From: Sulfurospirillum sp.
Lineage (GTDB): Bacteria > Campylobacterota > Campylobacteria > Campylobacterales > Arcobacteraceae
Direction of reading: 5' to 3'
Assembly (NCBI GenBank): GCA_030491005.1
Contig: JAKZMJ010000032.1
Location: 186,001 to 250,000 of the forward strand
DNA: 64,000 nt
Positions within the stretch are counted from its first letter, which is position 1; each line of letters opens with the position of its first letter. Positions 52,279 through 61,049 of the stretch are shown one piece after another. The notes beneath the pieces are model-generated. The model did no database searches. It saw only the letters and a list, made by a program, of their open reading frames with translations, and was not told where the DNA came from. The translations under genes were made by a program, and so were the position numbers.

Positions 52279-52764
52279 TTACTTAACAAACTTAAATATA
52301 AGGTTTCCATAAAGAAAATGCGAAACCTTAATATTTAAATCATAAACATCTTTAAAAGACGAAAACTGCAATACATAATATTTAGTCCATTTATTTTTCA
52401 ATGCAATAGATTTAAAAAGCTGATTATTTTTATCAACAAGTTTTGTTTTATTTATTTCTTTTCCGTTAAGAGTTATAGTGTAAGATTGTTTAAATATATC
52501 TTGTTCTTCTTCATCTGGTAAATAAGCACCAACTAGAAAATATTCTTTTTTTTCACTTTGAAAATCATTGCTTGTATTATTTAAATATGTTACGAAAAAA
52601 AGTGCTTTTACTTTTTCATTTAAAACAAAATCTTGTTTTTTTGTATTCTGTAAGGTATTAAAAGTTAAAGACGAATTCTTAAAAGATATAAACTTATTTG
52701 TAGGACTACATCCTCCTAAAAATAATATGATAAAAAACAGTGTATAAATAAAAAAAAATTTCAT
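52279..52764 (-). CDS. Putative lipoprotein
   Basis: The 161-residue protein has a lipoprotein signal with the lipobox LGGC (Cys19), so it should be lipid-anchored in the envelope after cleavage. The mature part is rich in Lys, Asn and Phe with predicted strands (YNYIT-type patterns are absent). No recognised domain. It diverges from mobB with only about 86 bp between the starts. Confidence 0.75.
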   Translation of the reverse strand: MKFFFIYTLFFIILFLGGCSPTNKFISFKNSSLTFNTLQNTKKQDFVLNEKVKALFFVTYLNNTSNDFQSEKKEYFLVGAYLPDEEEQDIFKQSYTITLNGKEINKTKLVDKNNQLFKSIALKNKWTKYYVLQFSSFKDVYDLNIKVSHFLYGNLIFKFVK

Positions 52765-52850
52765 ATATATTCCTATATAAATTTAAGGTGCAAGTATATA
52801 CTATACATACTTTAAGATACTTTAACGAACATTTTGATAAAATCTTTCTT

Positions 52851-53351
52851 ATGAGTAAATATAAAAGATTAATTGTAGCATTTAGTGGACCTTCAAATAC
52901 TGGTAAAACAAGCCTAATTGTAAAGATATCAAATATATTACAAGATAATTCTTTTAAAGTGTGTATAACAAAGCATGACCCAAAAGATAAAGCAAGGTTT
53001 GATAGATCTGGTAAAGATAGTGATAAGTTCTCACAAACAGGTGCTGATGTATTGATTTTAAGTCCAAATAGAACAACATTGTTTAAAAAAGCTCCATCAA
53101 GTATAGATGATATTATTGGCTTATTTGGTGATTTTGACTATTTGTTAATTGAAGGTTTAAAAACATTAGAACTTCCTCGAATTTCTATTTTTAGAAATGT
53201 TCTTGATGAAACATATTTTAAAGTAAGTAATGCAATTGCTTGTGATGATACTATTAATAAAAATGAGATACCAAAAGAAATTGAAATATTAGATTTAAAT
53301 AATCCTGAAAATATAATTGAATGGATAAATAAAAACGCGAAAAGAGTTTAA
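52851..53351 (+). CDS. mobB: Molybdopterin-guanine dinucleotide biosynthesis adaptor MobB
   Basis: MobB is a small GTP-binding partner of MobA in forming the MGD form of the molybdenum cofactor that FdhA uses. The 166-residue protein begins [22 protein letters not shown] with Walker [19 protein letters not shown] and [20 protein letters not shown] are typical of MobB, as is [18 protein letters not shown] at 52788 would add 21 residues ahead of the P-loop strand and is less likely. Its stop overlaps the fbp start (TAATG). Confidence 0.9.
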   Translation: MSKYKRLIVAFSGPSNTGKTSLIVKISNILQDNSFKVCITKHDPKDKARFDRSGKDSDKFSQTGADVLILSPNRTTLFKKAPSSIDDIIGLFGDFDYLLIEGLKTLELPRISIFRNVLDETYFKVSNAIACDDTINKNEIPKEIEILDLNNPENIIEWINKNAKRV

Positions 53352-54196
53352 TGAAAGATATAATAAAAGCTATACAAGAAGCTAGTATTAAAATTAAAGA
53401 TTTGATTTTAATAGGAGATACTTCTAAAAGTGAAAATGAAAATTCAACAGGTGATGTTCAGTTAAAACTAGACATAGCTAGTGATATAATTATTGAAAAT
53501 ATATTTTCAAAACTAGATAATGTAAAAGCAATTGTTTCAGAAGAACAAGAAAATATAATAAACCTTAATGAAAATGGAAAATACTTAATAGCTTATGACC
53601 CTTTAGATGGTAGTAGTTTAGTAGATGTTAATTTATCAGTGGGTTCAATATATGGTATTTATGAAAAAGATTTTCAAGGCTGTAATATTGTTGCAAGTAT
53701 TTATGTTGTTTTTGGTCCTAGAGTTGAGATGGTAATAGCTTTAGACAATAGTGTGAAAATGTATAGACTTTTAAACAATGATTTTATATATGTACAAGAT
53801 ATAAAATTAAATGAAAAAGGAGTATTAAATTCTCCTGGTTCAACGCAAAATTGTTGGACTTCATATCATAAAGAGATGATTGATGGTTTTTTTAATGAAG
53901 GTTATAGATTAAGATATTCAGGGGGTATGGTTCCTGATTTACATCAAATACTGTTAAAAGGTGGGGGAATATTTTCATATCCTAGTACCAGTGATAGACC
54001 AAAAGGAAAATTAAGAAATTTATTTGAAGTTTTTCCTTTCGCTTTTGTTTATGAAAAAGCAAAAGGACAAGGTGTAAATGGATTTAAAAGATTGTTAGAT
54101 ATTAAAACTACACATATTCATGATACAAGTGCTTGTTTTTTTGGCTCAAACACTGAGATTAACAAAGTACTTGAAACTTATAAAAAGCATGGATAA
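53351..54196 (+). CDS. fbp: Fructose-1,6-bisphosphatase, class I
   Basis: The enzyme removes the 1-phosphate of fructose 1,6-bisphosphate in gluconeogenesis. The 281-residue protein has metal-binding VSEEQE and [20 protein letters not shown], the substrate loop [17 protein letters not shown] and a C-terminal [19 protein letters not shown]. It is rather short for the family (about 330 in E. coli) but complete, as is usual in Campylobacterota. It is translationally coupled to mobB. Confidence 0.94.
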   Translation: MKDIIKAIQEASIKIKDLILIGDTSKSENENSTGDVQLKLDIASDIIIENIFSKLDNVKAIVSEEQENIINLNENGKYLIAYDPLDGSSLVDVNLSVGSIYGIYEKDFQGCNIVASIYVVFGPRVEMVIALDNSVKMYRLLNNDFIYVQDIKLNEKGVLNSPGSTQNCWTSYHKEMIDGFFNEGYRLRYSGGMVPDLHQILLKGGGIFSYPSTSDRPKGKLRNLFEVFPFAFVYEKAKGQGVNGFKRLLDIKTTHIHDTSACFFGSNTEINKVLETYKKHG

Positions 54197-54201
54197 AAAA
54201 A

Positions 54202-54408
54202 TTGGCTAAGCAAGAAGAGATAGTAAGAGATGAGTGGGAATTAGAACTTGATAAAGTTTTTGAAGAATTACAGCAATGTCAAGTATCAAATACTTTAGAT
54301 TCATGTAATCCTTGTCCTAAATTTTTTGAATGTGATTTAAGACACTCTTATGTAAAAGCCGTATATGAATCTATGAGTAAAGGTTCAAGTGGTGGTTTTG
54401 AATTTTAA
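54202..54408 (+). CDS. Conserved small Cys-rich protein
   Basis: The 68-residue protein, with a TTG start, is acidic at its N-terminus and has CNPCPKFFEC in the middle, a possible metal site with an upstream Cys (QQCQ). Similar small genes are found beside metG in Campylobacterota. Function is unknown. It starts 5 bp after fbp and ends 18 bp before metG, so it belongs to the same transcript. Confidence 0.7.
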   Translation: MAKQEEIVRDEWELELDKVFEELQQCQVSNTLDSCNPCPKFFECDLRHSYVKAVYESMSKGSSGGFEF

Positions 54409-54426
54409 TTATTTTAAAGGTAAAAG

Positions 54427-56388
54427 ATGGACAAAAATTGTAAAAATGTATATATAACAACACCTATTTATTATGTAAATGATGTAGCACACATAGGACA
54501 TGCTTATACTACAATAATAGCTGATATGTTAGCTAGGTATTCAAGATTAAGTGGTTCAAACACATACTTTTTAACAGGTACAGATGAACATGGACAAAAA
54601 ATAGCACAAAGTGCTGTAAGTAGAAATAAAAGTCCAATGGAATATGCGACAGAAATTTCTGCAAAATTTAAAACTTTATGGGATGATTTTGACATTACTT
54701 ATGATAAATTTATAAGAACAACGAATGAAGAACATAAAACAGGTGTTCAAAAAGCCTTTCTTAAAATGTATGAAAAAGGTGATATTTATAAAGGTGAATA
54801 TGAAGGATACTATTGTGTGTCTTGTGAAACTTTTTTTACGCAAAAACAATTAATTGATGAACAGTTTTGTCCTGATTGTGGTAAAACAACTTCTATAGTT
54901 AAAGAAGAAAGTTATTTTTTTAAATTATCTTCTTATGAAGATAAGCTACTTAAATGGTATGAAGAAAATGAAGACTGTATTTTACCACGAGCTAAAAAAA
55001 ATGAAATAATAAACTTCGTCAAAGGTGGATTAAGAGATTTATCCATATCAAGAACATCTTTTGATTGGGGAGTTAAATTGCCTGCTTGTCTTAATGAACC
55101 AAAACATGTTATGTATGTATGGTTAGATGCTTTGATGAATTATATTACAGCATTAGGTTATGGTAGTGATGAGAAGAATATGCACCAATGGCCTGCCTCT
55201 GTGCATTTAGTCGGAAAAGATATTCTAAGATTTCACGCTATTTATTGGCCTGCATTTTTAATGTCTTTAGATATGCCTCTTCCAAAACATATAGCAGCTC
55301 ACGGTTGGTGGACAAGAGATGGTGCGAAAATGTCTAAATCAAAAGGCAATGTAATAGATCCAAAAGAAGTAGCAAATGCTTATGGTTTAGATGCTTTTAG
55401 ATACTTTTTATTAAGAGAAGTTCCTTTTGGTCAAGATGGTGACTTTTCACAAAAAGCATTAATAGATAGAATTAATTCAGACTTAGGAAATGACTTAGGA
55501 AATTTATTAAATAGAATTATTGGAATGAGTGGTAAATATTTTGATTTTTATGTAAGCTCTAAAGATGTTCTTAAATACCATTCAAAAGAATTAGAACAAG
55601 TAAATGATATCTTAGAAAATGTTGAAGAATATATTTATAAAATGCAAATAAATAGATTTTTAGAAGATATATGGAAAGTTTTAAGCATAGCAAATAAAGC
55701 AATAGGGGATTATACTCCTTGGAATTTAATGAAAGAAGACAAACAAGATGAAGCTATGGCACTTGTTGCTTTGATTACAAATATTATGGCAAAAGTAGCT
55801 TTATTACTACATTGTGTTATGCCTGAGAAGACTTCTAAAATAGCACAGTGTATTGGAATGCAAATTAACACACAAACCTATGAGTGTATTTTAAAACAAA
55901 ATGAATTACTTAAAGATATACGCATTACAAAAGTAGAAGCCTTATTTCCAAGGATTGAAAAAGTTTTATTAGAAGAAGCTCCCAATATGATAGTTAACGA
56001 AGAAGAAAAAAAACAAAGCACTAAAAAAGCTTGCGTAGATGATAATGAAGACGAAGACGATAATTTAATTAGTATTGATAAATTTTTTGAAACTTCATTA
56101 AAAATAGGCACCATCATTGAAGCTAGTGAAATTCCAAAATCTAAAAAATTGTTAAAATTACAAGTTGATTTAGGTGAAAAAAATACTAGACAAATTCTAG
56201 CAGGAATTAAAGAGTTTTATAGTGTTGAGGACTTAGTAGGCACACAAGTTTGTATTGTTGCGAATTTAAAACCTGCTAAGTTAATGGGAATGATAAGTGA
56301 GGGTATGCTTTTAGCTGCAAGAGATGAAAATGGTTTACACCTAATTAGACCAGAGAAAAACAAAACAATAGGTACAAATATAAGCTAA
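54427..56388 (+). CDS. metG: Methionyl-tRNA synthetase
   Basis: The 653-residue enzyme charges tRNA-Met. The Rossmann fold has the HIGH motif (VAHIGHAYTT, about residue 20) and KMSKS (AKMSKSKGN, about 300). A zinc knuckle CVSC plus CPDC lies between (about 127-147). The C-terminal 100 residues are a tRNA-binding (Trbp111-like) domain: IDKFFETSLKIGTI and KSKKLLKLQVDLGEKNTRQILAGI. Complete and typical. It overlaps the next gene by 1 bp (TAATG). Confidence 0.97.
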   Translation: MDKNCKNVYITTPIYYVNDVAHIGHAYTTIIADMLARYSRLSGSNTYFLTGTDEHGQKIAQSAVSRNKSPMEYATEISAKFKTLWDDFDITYDKFIRTTNEEHKTGVQKAFLKMYEKGDIYKGEYEGYYCVSCETFFTQKQLIDEQFCPDCGKTTSIVKEESYFFKLSSYEDKLLKWYEENEDCILPRAKKNEIINFVKGGLRDLSISRTSFDWGVKLPACLNEPKHVMYVWLDALMNYITALGYGSDEKNMHQWPASVHLVGKDILRFHAIYWPAFLMSLDMPLPKHIAAHGWWTRDGAKMSKSKGNVIDPKEVANAYGLDAFRYFLLREVPFGQDGDFSQKALIDRINSDLGNDLGNLLNRIIGMSGKYFDFYVSSKDVLKYHSKELEQVNDILENVEEYIYKMQINRFLEDIWKVLSIANKAIGDYTPWNLMKEDKQDEAMALVALITNIMAKVALLLHCVMPEKTSKIAQCIGMQINTQTYECILKQNELLKDIRITKVEALFPRIEKVLLEEAPNMIVNEEEKKQSTKKACVDDNEDEDDNLISIDKFFETSLKIGTIIEASEIPKSKKLLKLQVDLGEKNTRQILAGIKEFYSVEDLVGTQVCIVANLKPAKLMGMISEGMLLAARDENGLHLIRPEKNKTIGTNIS

Positions 56389-57371
56389 TGAATATCAGCT
56401 CCTTAGTTGATATTCTTGATGGGATAATAATAAATAAGCCATCAATATCATTTATTTATAGTATTAAAACAAATCCTTCAAAAGTTAAACAAGGTGATCT
56501 TTTTATTGCAAGTGATATAAAAGATATTCAATTAGCTGTTAATAATGGTGCTTTTGCGATTATCTTTGATAAAGATACTAGTATTATAGATGATGAGATT
56601 GCTTGGGTTAAAGTTTCTTGTATCAAAGAAGCTATTATAAAAATAATTAGATATAAATTATCATATTTAGATATTCAAGTTTATTATTGTGATTTTGTAT
56701 CTTATGATTATTTAAAATTATTTGTAAAAAATGACAAAAAATATATAGATGTCACTCCAAAAAACTTAAAGTATTTTGTAAGTAAAGTTGATGATATCAC
56801 AAAAAATAATATTCTTTTTTCTTGTGATGAAGGTTCGCTTAATAAGATTTATCCAAGTTATAAATTATTTAATAAGAAAGTACATAAAACTACAAACTTT
56901 ACAAAACATTCTATTTTTGAAACTTCTTTTTGTTTTGAAAACGAATATTTTAATAGATATAAAGTATCACAACTTTATTTAAATTCTTTTTTAGAGGTAT
57001 ATGTTTTTTTAGAAAAAAGAATTGATACGAATAAGTTAAAATATTTTATTCATTTACAGCCTATATTTATAGATAAATATGCGAATAATGTGGATTTTGG
57101 TAAAACAAACAAGCTAATATTAGTACAAGAAAATATCTCTTTAATAAAAAAAGAATTTGCCTATTTAAAAGAATCATTTAAATATGGAAAAGTCGTTTGT
57201 TTTGTAAAAGAAGATATAAGTCTTGATAAACAAGAAATACATTTAACAAAAGACGCAGATATTAAAAAGCACCTAAAACAAGATTTTAATCTTGCTTATT
57301 TCGCAGGTTTTGCACTTGATGAAATTCAAACTATAATCTCGCATAAAGAAAATACTTTAAATCTATTTTAA
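56388..57371 (+). CDS. Protein with MurF-like N-terminal domain, unknown function
   Basis: The first 90 residues resemble the N-terminal domain of Mur ligases: TNPSKVKQGDLFIASDIKDIQLAVNNGAFAIIFD has the pattern of the MurF/MurE substrate-binding domain. The expected ATP-binding central domain (GTNGKTT) is missing, so it cannot be a complete Mur ligase. The remaining 230 residues are Lys- and Phe-rich and not recognised. It is coupled to metG and its 3' end overlaps that of thyX by 4 bp on the other strand. Confidence 0.6.
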   Translation: MNISSLVDILDGIIINKPSISFIYSIKTNPSKVKQGDLFIASDIKDIQLAVNNGAFAIIFDKDTSIIDDEIAWVKVSCIKEAIIKIIRYKLSYLDIQVYYCDFVSYDYLKLFVKNDKKYIDVTPKNLKYFVSKVDDITKNNILFSCDEGSLNKIYPSYKLFNKKVHKTTNFTKHSIFETSFCFENEYFNRYKVSQLYLNSFLEVYVFLEKRIDTNKLKYFIHLQPIFIDKYANNVDFGKTNKLILVQENISLIKKEFAYLKESFKYGKVVCFVKEDISLDKQEIHLTKDADIKKHLKQDFNLAYFAGFALDEIQTIISHKENTLNLF

Positions 57372-57979
57372 GATATTTGCTCATTAAAAAGATATTGATG
57401 ATCGCTTGGTAAACTCTCATATAATTTTTTTGCTAATTCTTGTATTTCCCAAAGTGCAGATTTTGACGTTCTTAGACTTAAAAAGTTTTGTAAACTCCTT
57501 GCATTTATACTCCAAGTTAATGAAGTTTTATATGATTCAGGAAGACAGTATTTAGCAAGGTCATTTGCTATGTTTTTTTGTAAAACTTGTCTTAAGTTTT
57601 CTAAAGCTTTTATCGACATTTCATTTACTAATTCATTTGATGTTAATACAAGATATTTACTAGCTTTTTCTAAATTAGAAATATCAAAAGCTTCTTCGTC
57701 TTTTAATTCTTTTAAAGTATATCTTGTTGATTTTACAGATAAACTAGCTATTCTATGTCGTGCTAATTCTTGAAGTAATGCTCTTGAAATACCTTCAATA
57801 AAAAATGTATAACTTAGATGTTCTAAAGTTGAAGCATGTTTAAACTTATTTCCCACTCTATTTATTAGTTCTTTATCTTTCTCTCCACCATCATCACTTT
57901 TGTCATATGATTGCCAACAAGTTCTAATCGCATAAGCACACACTTCTAGTGAAGTATTTTGCATTAGTGTTATTTTCAT
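57368..57979 (-). CDS. thyX: Flavin-dependent thymidylate synthase
   Basis: ThyX makes dTMP from dUMP using FAD and folate. The 203-residue protein carries the signature RHRIASLSVKSTRY (the RHR-x7-S-x2-SxR type motif), with HASTLEHLSYTF before it and SWSINARSLQNFLSLR after it. Complete in length for the family. It converges on the preceding plus-strand gene with a 4-bp overlap of coding ends. Confidence 0.95.
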   Translation of the reverse strand: MKITLMQNTSLEVCAYAIRTCWQSYDKSDDGGEKDKELINRVGNKFKHASTLEHLSYTFFIEGISRALLQELARHRIASLSVKSTRYTLKELKDEEAFDISNLEKASKYLVLTSNELVNEMSIKALENLRQVLQKNIANDLAKYCLPESYKTSLTWSINARSLQNFLSLRTSKSALWEIQELAKKLYESLPSDHQYLFNEQIS

Positions 57980-58033
57980 TTTATGCCTTATCTTTAATTT
58001 GCCTATTACTTATATCTTTATTTATCTTTTTGC

Positions 58034-58585
58034 TTATCTTTTTGATATACCTGTTAAAGCTTTGTGTATAAATGTAGGAAATACAAAAGAAGCTAAGTGA
58101 AGCTCAGATGAATAATAATTTAAATCATCTAATAAATCAGATCTTTGTAAGATTATATCTGCTGTTGGATGATATTTTTTTGAAGCTATTATTGAAGTTT
58201 TATGTCCAAATCTAAATGGCATAGATATCCAAAATTTTGATCCAGCTAATAATAAATCATCTTTTAATTGTTGTTCATTTTGTGAAAAGCTTTTACTTGC
58301 AAAAGTAATTAAACCATCGTTTTTTAAAATTCTTGAAATATTAGCTAATATTTGTTCATCTAATGCGATATTTGTTAGTATTATTATGTCTATATCTTTT
58401 TCATTTTTTGAATGTAATAAATCCAAATTTCCAAATTCTATATCTTTAATATGGCAAGAGTGTTTAAGTGCTTGTTCTTTCATATCATCATTATTATCAC
58501 CTATGATTAACACTTTTGAAGGCTCTTTATGTGTGCATAAAGGAAGATGAATCATCATTTCATTAAAAGCTGTATTATCGTTCAT
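58034..58585 (-). CDS. Spermidine synthase-like protein, shortened
   Basis: The protein resembles the Rossmann core of spermidine synthase: FNEMMIHLPLCTHKEPSKVLIIGDNN matches the E-M-hHhPl-h-xP-VLhIGgGdGg start, and YYSSELHLASFVFPTFIHKAL matches the C-terminal Y-s--iH-a-F-lP part. At 183 residues it lacks the N-terminal beta domain (about 60 residues) and several residues that bind decarboxylated S-adenosylmethionine; GGGDGG is reduced to GDNND. Activity is therefore doubtful, and it may have a different role. Confidence 0.7.
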   Translation of the reverse strand: MNDNTAFNEMMIHLPLCTHKEPSKVLIIGDNNDDMKEQALKHSCHIKDIEFGNLDLLHSKNEKDIDIIILTNIALDEQILANISRILKNDGLITFASKSFSQNEQQLKDDLLLAGSKFWISMPFRFGHKTSIIASKKYHPTADIILQRSDLLDDLNYYSSELHLASFVFPTFIHKALTGISKR

Positions 58586-58618
58586 ATATTTTGTCCTTAA
58601 AATTTATAAATGTTTTGT

Positions 58619-58624
58619 TATAAT
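58619..58624 (+). promoter_or_regulatory. Candidate -10 box upstream of purM
   Basis: TATAAT ends 40 bp before the purM start codon, between two diverging genes. AT-rich sequence without a clear -35 precedes it, as is common in Campylobacterota promoters. Confidence 0.5.
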
Positions 58625-58664
58625 AGCGAAAAATTGTTAAAAATAGTTTGTAAAAAGGTAATAA

Positions 58665-59660
58665 ATGGATTTAGTCAATTATAAAGATGCAGGAGTTGAT
58701 ATAGACGCTGGAAATGAATTTGTCGAGAAGATAAAACCACATGTACAATCAACTATATTACCAGGTGTATTAGGTGGAATTGGTTCTTTTGCAGGTGCAT
58801 TTGAACTGCCTACTTCTTATAAAAAACCAGTACTTTTAGCTGGAACTGATGGTGTTGGTACAAAATTAAAAATAGCAATAGATGCAAAAATATTTGATAG
58901 TGTTGGTATAGATTTAGTTGCCATGTGTGTAAATGACCTTTTATGTAATTTTGGTGAGCCATTATTTTTCTTAGATTATTATGCAAGTGCTTCTTTAAAC
59001 GTAGATGAAGCAAGTGATGTTATAAAAGGAATTGCAAAAGCTTGTATTTTAAGCCAATGCTCACTAATAGGTGGGGAAACAGCTGAAATGCCAGATATGT
59101 ATAAAAAAGGCGATTTTGATTTAGCTGGTTTTTGTGTTGGAATTGCTGAAAAAGATGAATTAAATAGAATTGAAAAAGTAAAAGAAGGTGATATCTTATT
59201 AGCATTACCATCTTCAGGAATACATTCAAATGGTTTTTCTTTAGTAAGAAAACTATTATTTGATAAATTAAATATGTCTTTAGATGATGATTTTGAAGGA
59301 CAAAAATTAAAGAATGTTTTACTAGAACCTACACGAATTTATGTAAAAGAATTCAAAGAAAATAAACATCTTATAAATGCTTTAGCTCATATTACAGGAG
59401 GAGGTATTACTGAGAATTTACCTCGTGTTTTGCCTTCTCATTTAAAAGCAGTGGTAAAAAGAGATTTAATTGATGTTTTACCTATATTTAAATTTATGAG
59501 TAATTATGTAGCAATAGAAGAAATGTACAGAACCTTTAATATGGGTGTAGGTATGGTTTTAGTTGTAGACTCATTAAAAGTAGATGAAGTATTAAAAAAT
59601 ACTGATGCTTATGTTATTGGTAGTGTTGAGAATGGTTTAAAAGGTGTTGAGTTTATATAA
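58665..59660 (+). CDS. purM: Phosphoribosylformylglycinamidine cyclo-ligase
   Basis: PurM closes the imidazole ring to form AIR in purine synthesis. The 331-residue protein shows YKDAGVDIDAGN at the N-terminus, GTDGVGTKLKIA (ATP/substrate loop), VAMCVNDLLCNFGEPLFFLDYYA, GGETAEMPDMY and LALPSSGIHSNGFSLVRK, then HITGGGITENLPRVLP. All are family hallmarks. It has AAAGGTAATAA before the start. Confidence 0.97.
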   Translation: MDLVNYKDAGVDIDAGNEFVEKIKPHVQSTILPGVLGGIGSFAGAFELPTSYKKPVLLAGTDGVGTKLKIAIDAKIFDSVGIDLVAMCVNDLLCNFGEPLFFLDYYASASLNVDEASDVIKGIAKACILSQCSLIGGETAEMPDMYKKGDFDLAGFCVGIAEKDELNRIEKVKEGDILLALPSSGIHSNGFSLVRKLLFDKLNMSLDDDFEGQKLKNVLLEPTRIYVKEFKENKHLINALAHITGGGITENLPRVLPSHLKAVVKRDLIDVLPIFKFMSNYVAIEEMYRTFNMGVGMVLVVDSLKVDEVLKNTDAYVIGSVENGLKGVEFI

Positions 59661-59668
59661 AAGTACTT

Positions 59669-60691
59669 ATGAGTAAAGATAATATAAAATTTAGCAAATA
59701 CTTTAGCTCTTGGTTATATAATGAAAATTCATACTATGCAAACTACAAAGAAATAGGAAAAGATGGAGACTTTTATACAAGTGTTTCTGTTTCTTCTTTT
59801 TTTGGTGGAAGTATTGCTAAAAAAATAATTTCTAGTATTGAAGATGGTTTTTTAGATAAACACACGACAATTGTAGAAATAGGTGCCCATCATGGCTATT
59901 TACTAGCAGATATAATACAGTTTATATATACTTTAAAACCTAAATTATTAGATACTTTAAGTTTTGTCATTATTGAAAAATTTGATAACTTACAAAAACA
60001 ACAAAAACAATATTTAAAAACATCTTTTGATGATAAAATCAAACTTAATTTTTATAAAAATTTACAAGAACTTAAACTTGATAATGCTTTTGTACTAGCA
60101 AATGAGATATTTGATTCATTTGCTTGTGAGTTAGTTTATACAAATAAAAACAATATTTTAGAAATGGCTTATGTAAACAATCATAAAATTAAATTTGAAA
60201 AATGTTTAGATGAAGATATTATAAATCATTGTGAAAAATACAAAATCACAAAAGGTGAAGTTTGTTTGAATTATCTTGATTTTATACAAACATTATGTAA
60301 AAGTGTAAAAAGATTTGAATTTTTAAGTTTTGATTATGGCGATAATTATGCTAGAAATGATTTTTCAACAAGAATATATAATAAGCATAAAGTTTATAAT
60401 ATATTTGAAAAAAATATAGATTTAAAAAAACTATTTGCACTTAGTGATATAACTTATGATGTGAATTTTAAGCACCTAATAGACATTTTTAAACAACACA
60501 ATTGTGATGATATAGTTTACTGCACACAAAATAAAACTTTAATATCTTATGGCATTATTGATTTATTAGAAATATTAAAAAATAATACAAGTCATATAAT
60601 ATATTTAAAAGAAGTGCAAAAAGTTAAAACATTGCTTGAGTCATCTGGTATGGGAGATAGGTTTAAAAGTATAAATGTACGAAAACATTAG
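59669..60691 (+). CDS. MidA/NDUFAF7-type SAM-dependent methyltransferase
   Basis: The 340-residue protein has the family's N-terminal GDFYTSVSVSSFFGGSIAK and the SAM-binding VEIGAHHGYLLADII, then NEIFDSFACELVY, and FEFLSFDYGDNY later. In mitochondria the homologue NDUFAF7 methylates an arginine of a complex I subunit. A similar role with bacterial respiratory complexes is possible but not shown. It follows purM by 8 bp. Confidence 0.85.
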   Translation: MSKDNIKFSKYFSSWLYNENSYYANYKEIGKDGDFYTSVSVSSFFGGSIAKKIISSIEDGFLDKHTTIVEIGAHHGYLLADIIQFIYTLKPKLLDTLSFVIIEKFDNLQKQQKQYLKTSFDDKIKLNFYKNLQELKLDNAFVLANEIFDSFACELVYTNKNNILEMAYVNNHKIKFEKCLDEDIINHCEKYKITKGEVCLNYLDFIQTLCKSVKRFEFLSFDYGDNYARNDFSTRIYNKHKVYNIFEKNIDLKKLFALSDITYDVNFKHLIDIFKQHNCDDIVYCTQNKTLISYGIIDLLEILKNNTSHIIYLKEVQKVKTLLESSGMGDRFKSINVRKH

Positions 60692-60758
60692 TTATACTTA
60701 GAGCTTTATTGAAGTAATTATTTACTACAATTATATAAAAATAATCAAGGATAAAATA

Positions 60759-61043
60759 ATGAATATTACTAAACAAGTTACATTTATAGCAAAACAAGAT
60801 TGTATACAAGAATTAAAAGATTTATTAAAAACTATGGTTCAAGCTTCAAAAGATGAAGAAGGTTGTTTATTATATGATATTTTTCAAGTAAGGAATGAAC
60901 CTACAAAGTTTATAGTTGTAGAGTCGTGGTTAAATGAAGAAGCTTTAGACGGACATAAGAATTCAGAACATTATAAATATTATAAGAAAAACTTTGAAGT
61001 TTTTTGTGAAGATAAAAGTTCATATGAACTTGAAACACTATAA
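60759..61043 (+). CDS. ABM-domain protein (LsrG/YgiN-like)
   Basis: The 94-residue protein is a single antibiotic-biosynthesis-monooxygenase (dimeric alpha-beta barrel) domain. VTFIAKQDCIQELKDLLKTMVQASKDEEGCLLYDIF and FIVVESWLNEEALDGHKNSEHY fit this family, including the conserved His and E-x-W positions. Family members include YgiN-type quinol monooxygenases and LsrG, the isomerase of phospho-AI-2. Its place 6 bp before an aldolase gene and next to an LsrK-like kinase favours a role in the same pathway, but this is inference. Confidence 0.78.
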   Translation: MNITKQVTFIAKQDCIQELKDLLKTMVQASKDEEGCLLYDIFQVRNEPTKFIVVESWLNEEALDGHKNSEHYKYYKKNFEVFCEDKSSYELETL

Positions 61044-61049
61044 TAAATT

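Noticed and set aside
52788-52850. Upstream GTG start for mobB
   Set aside because: The additional residues are not MobB-like, lie before the first strand of the P-loop fold, and the region looks like promoter sequence (GATAAAAT just before the ATG).
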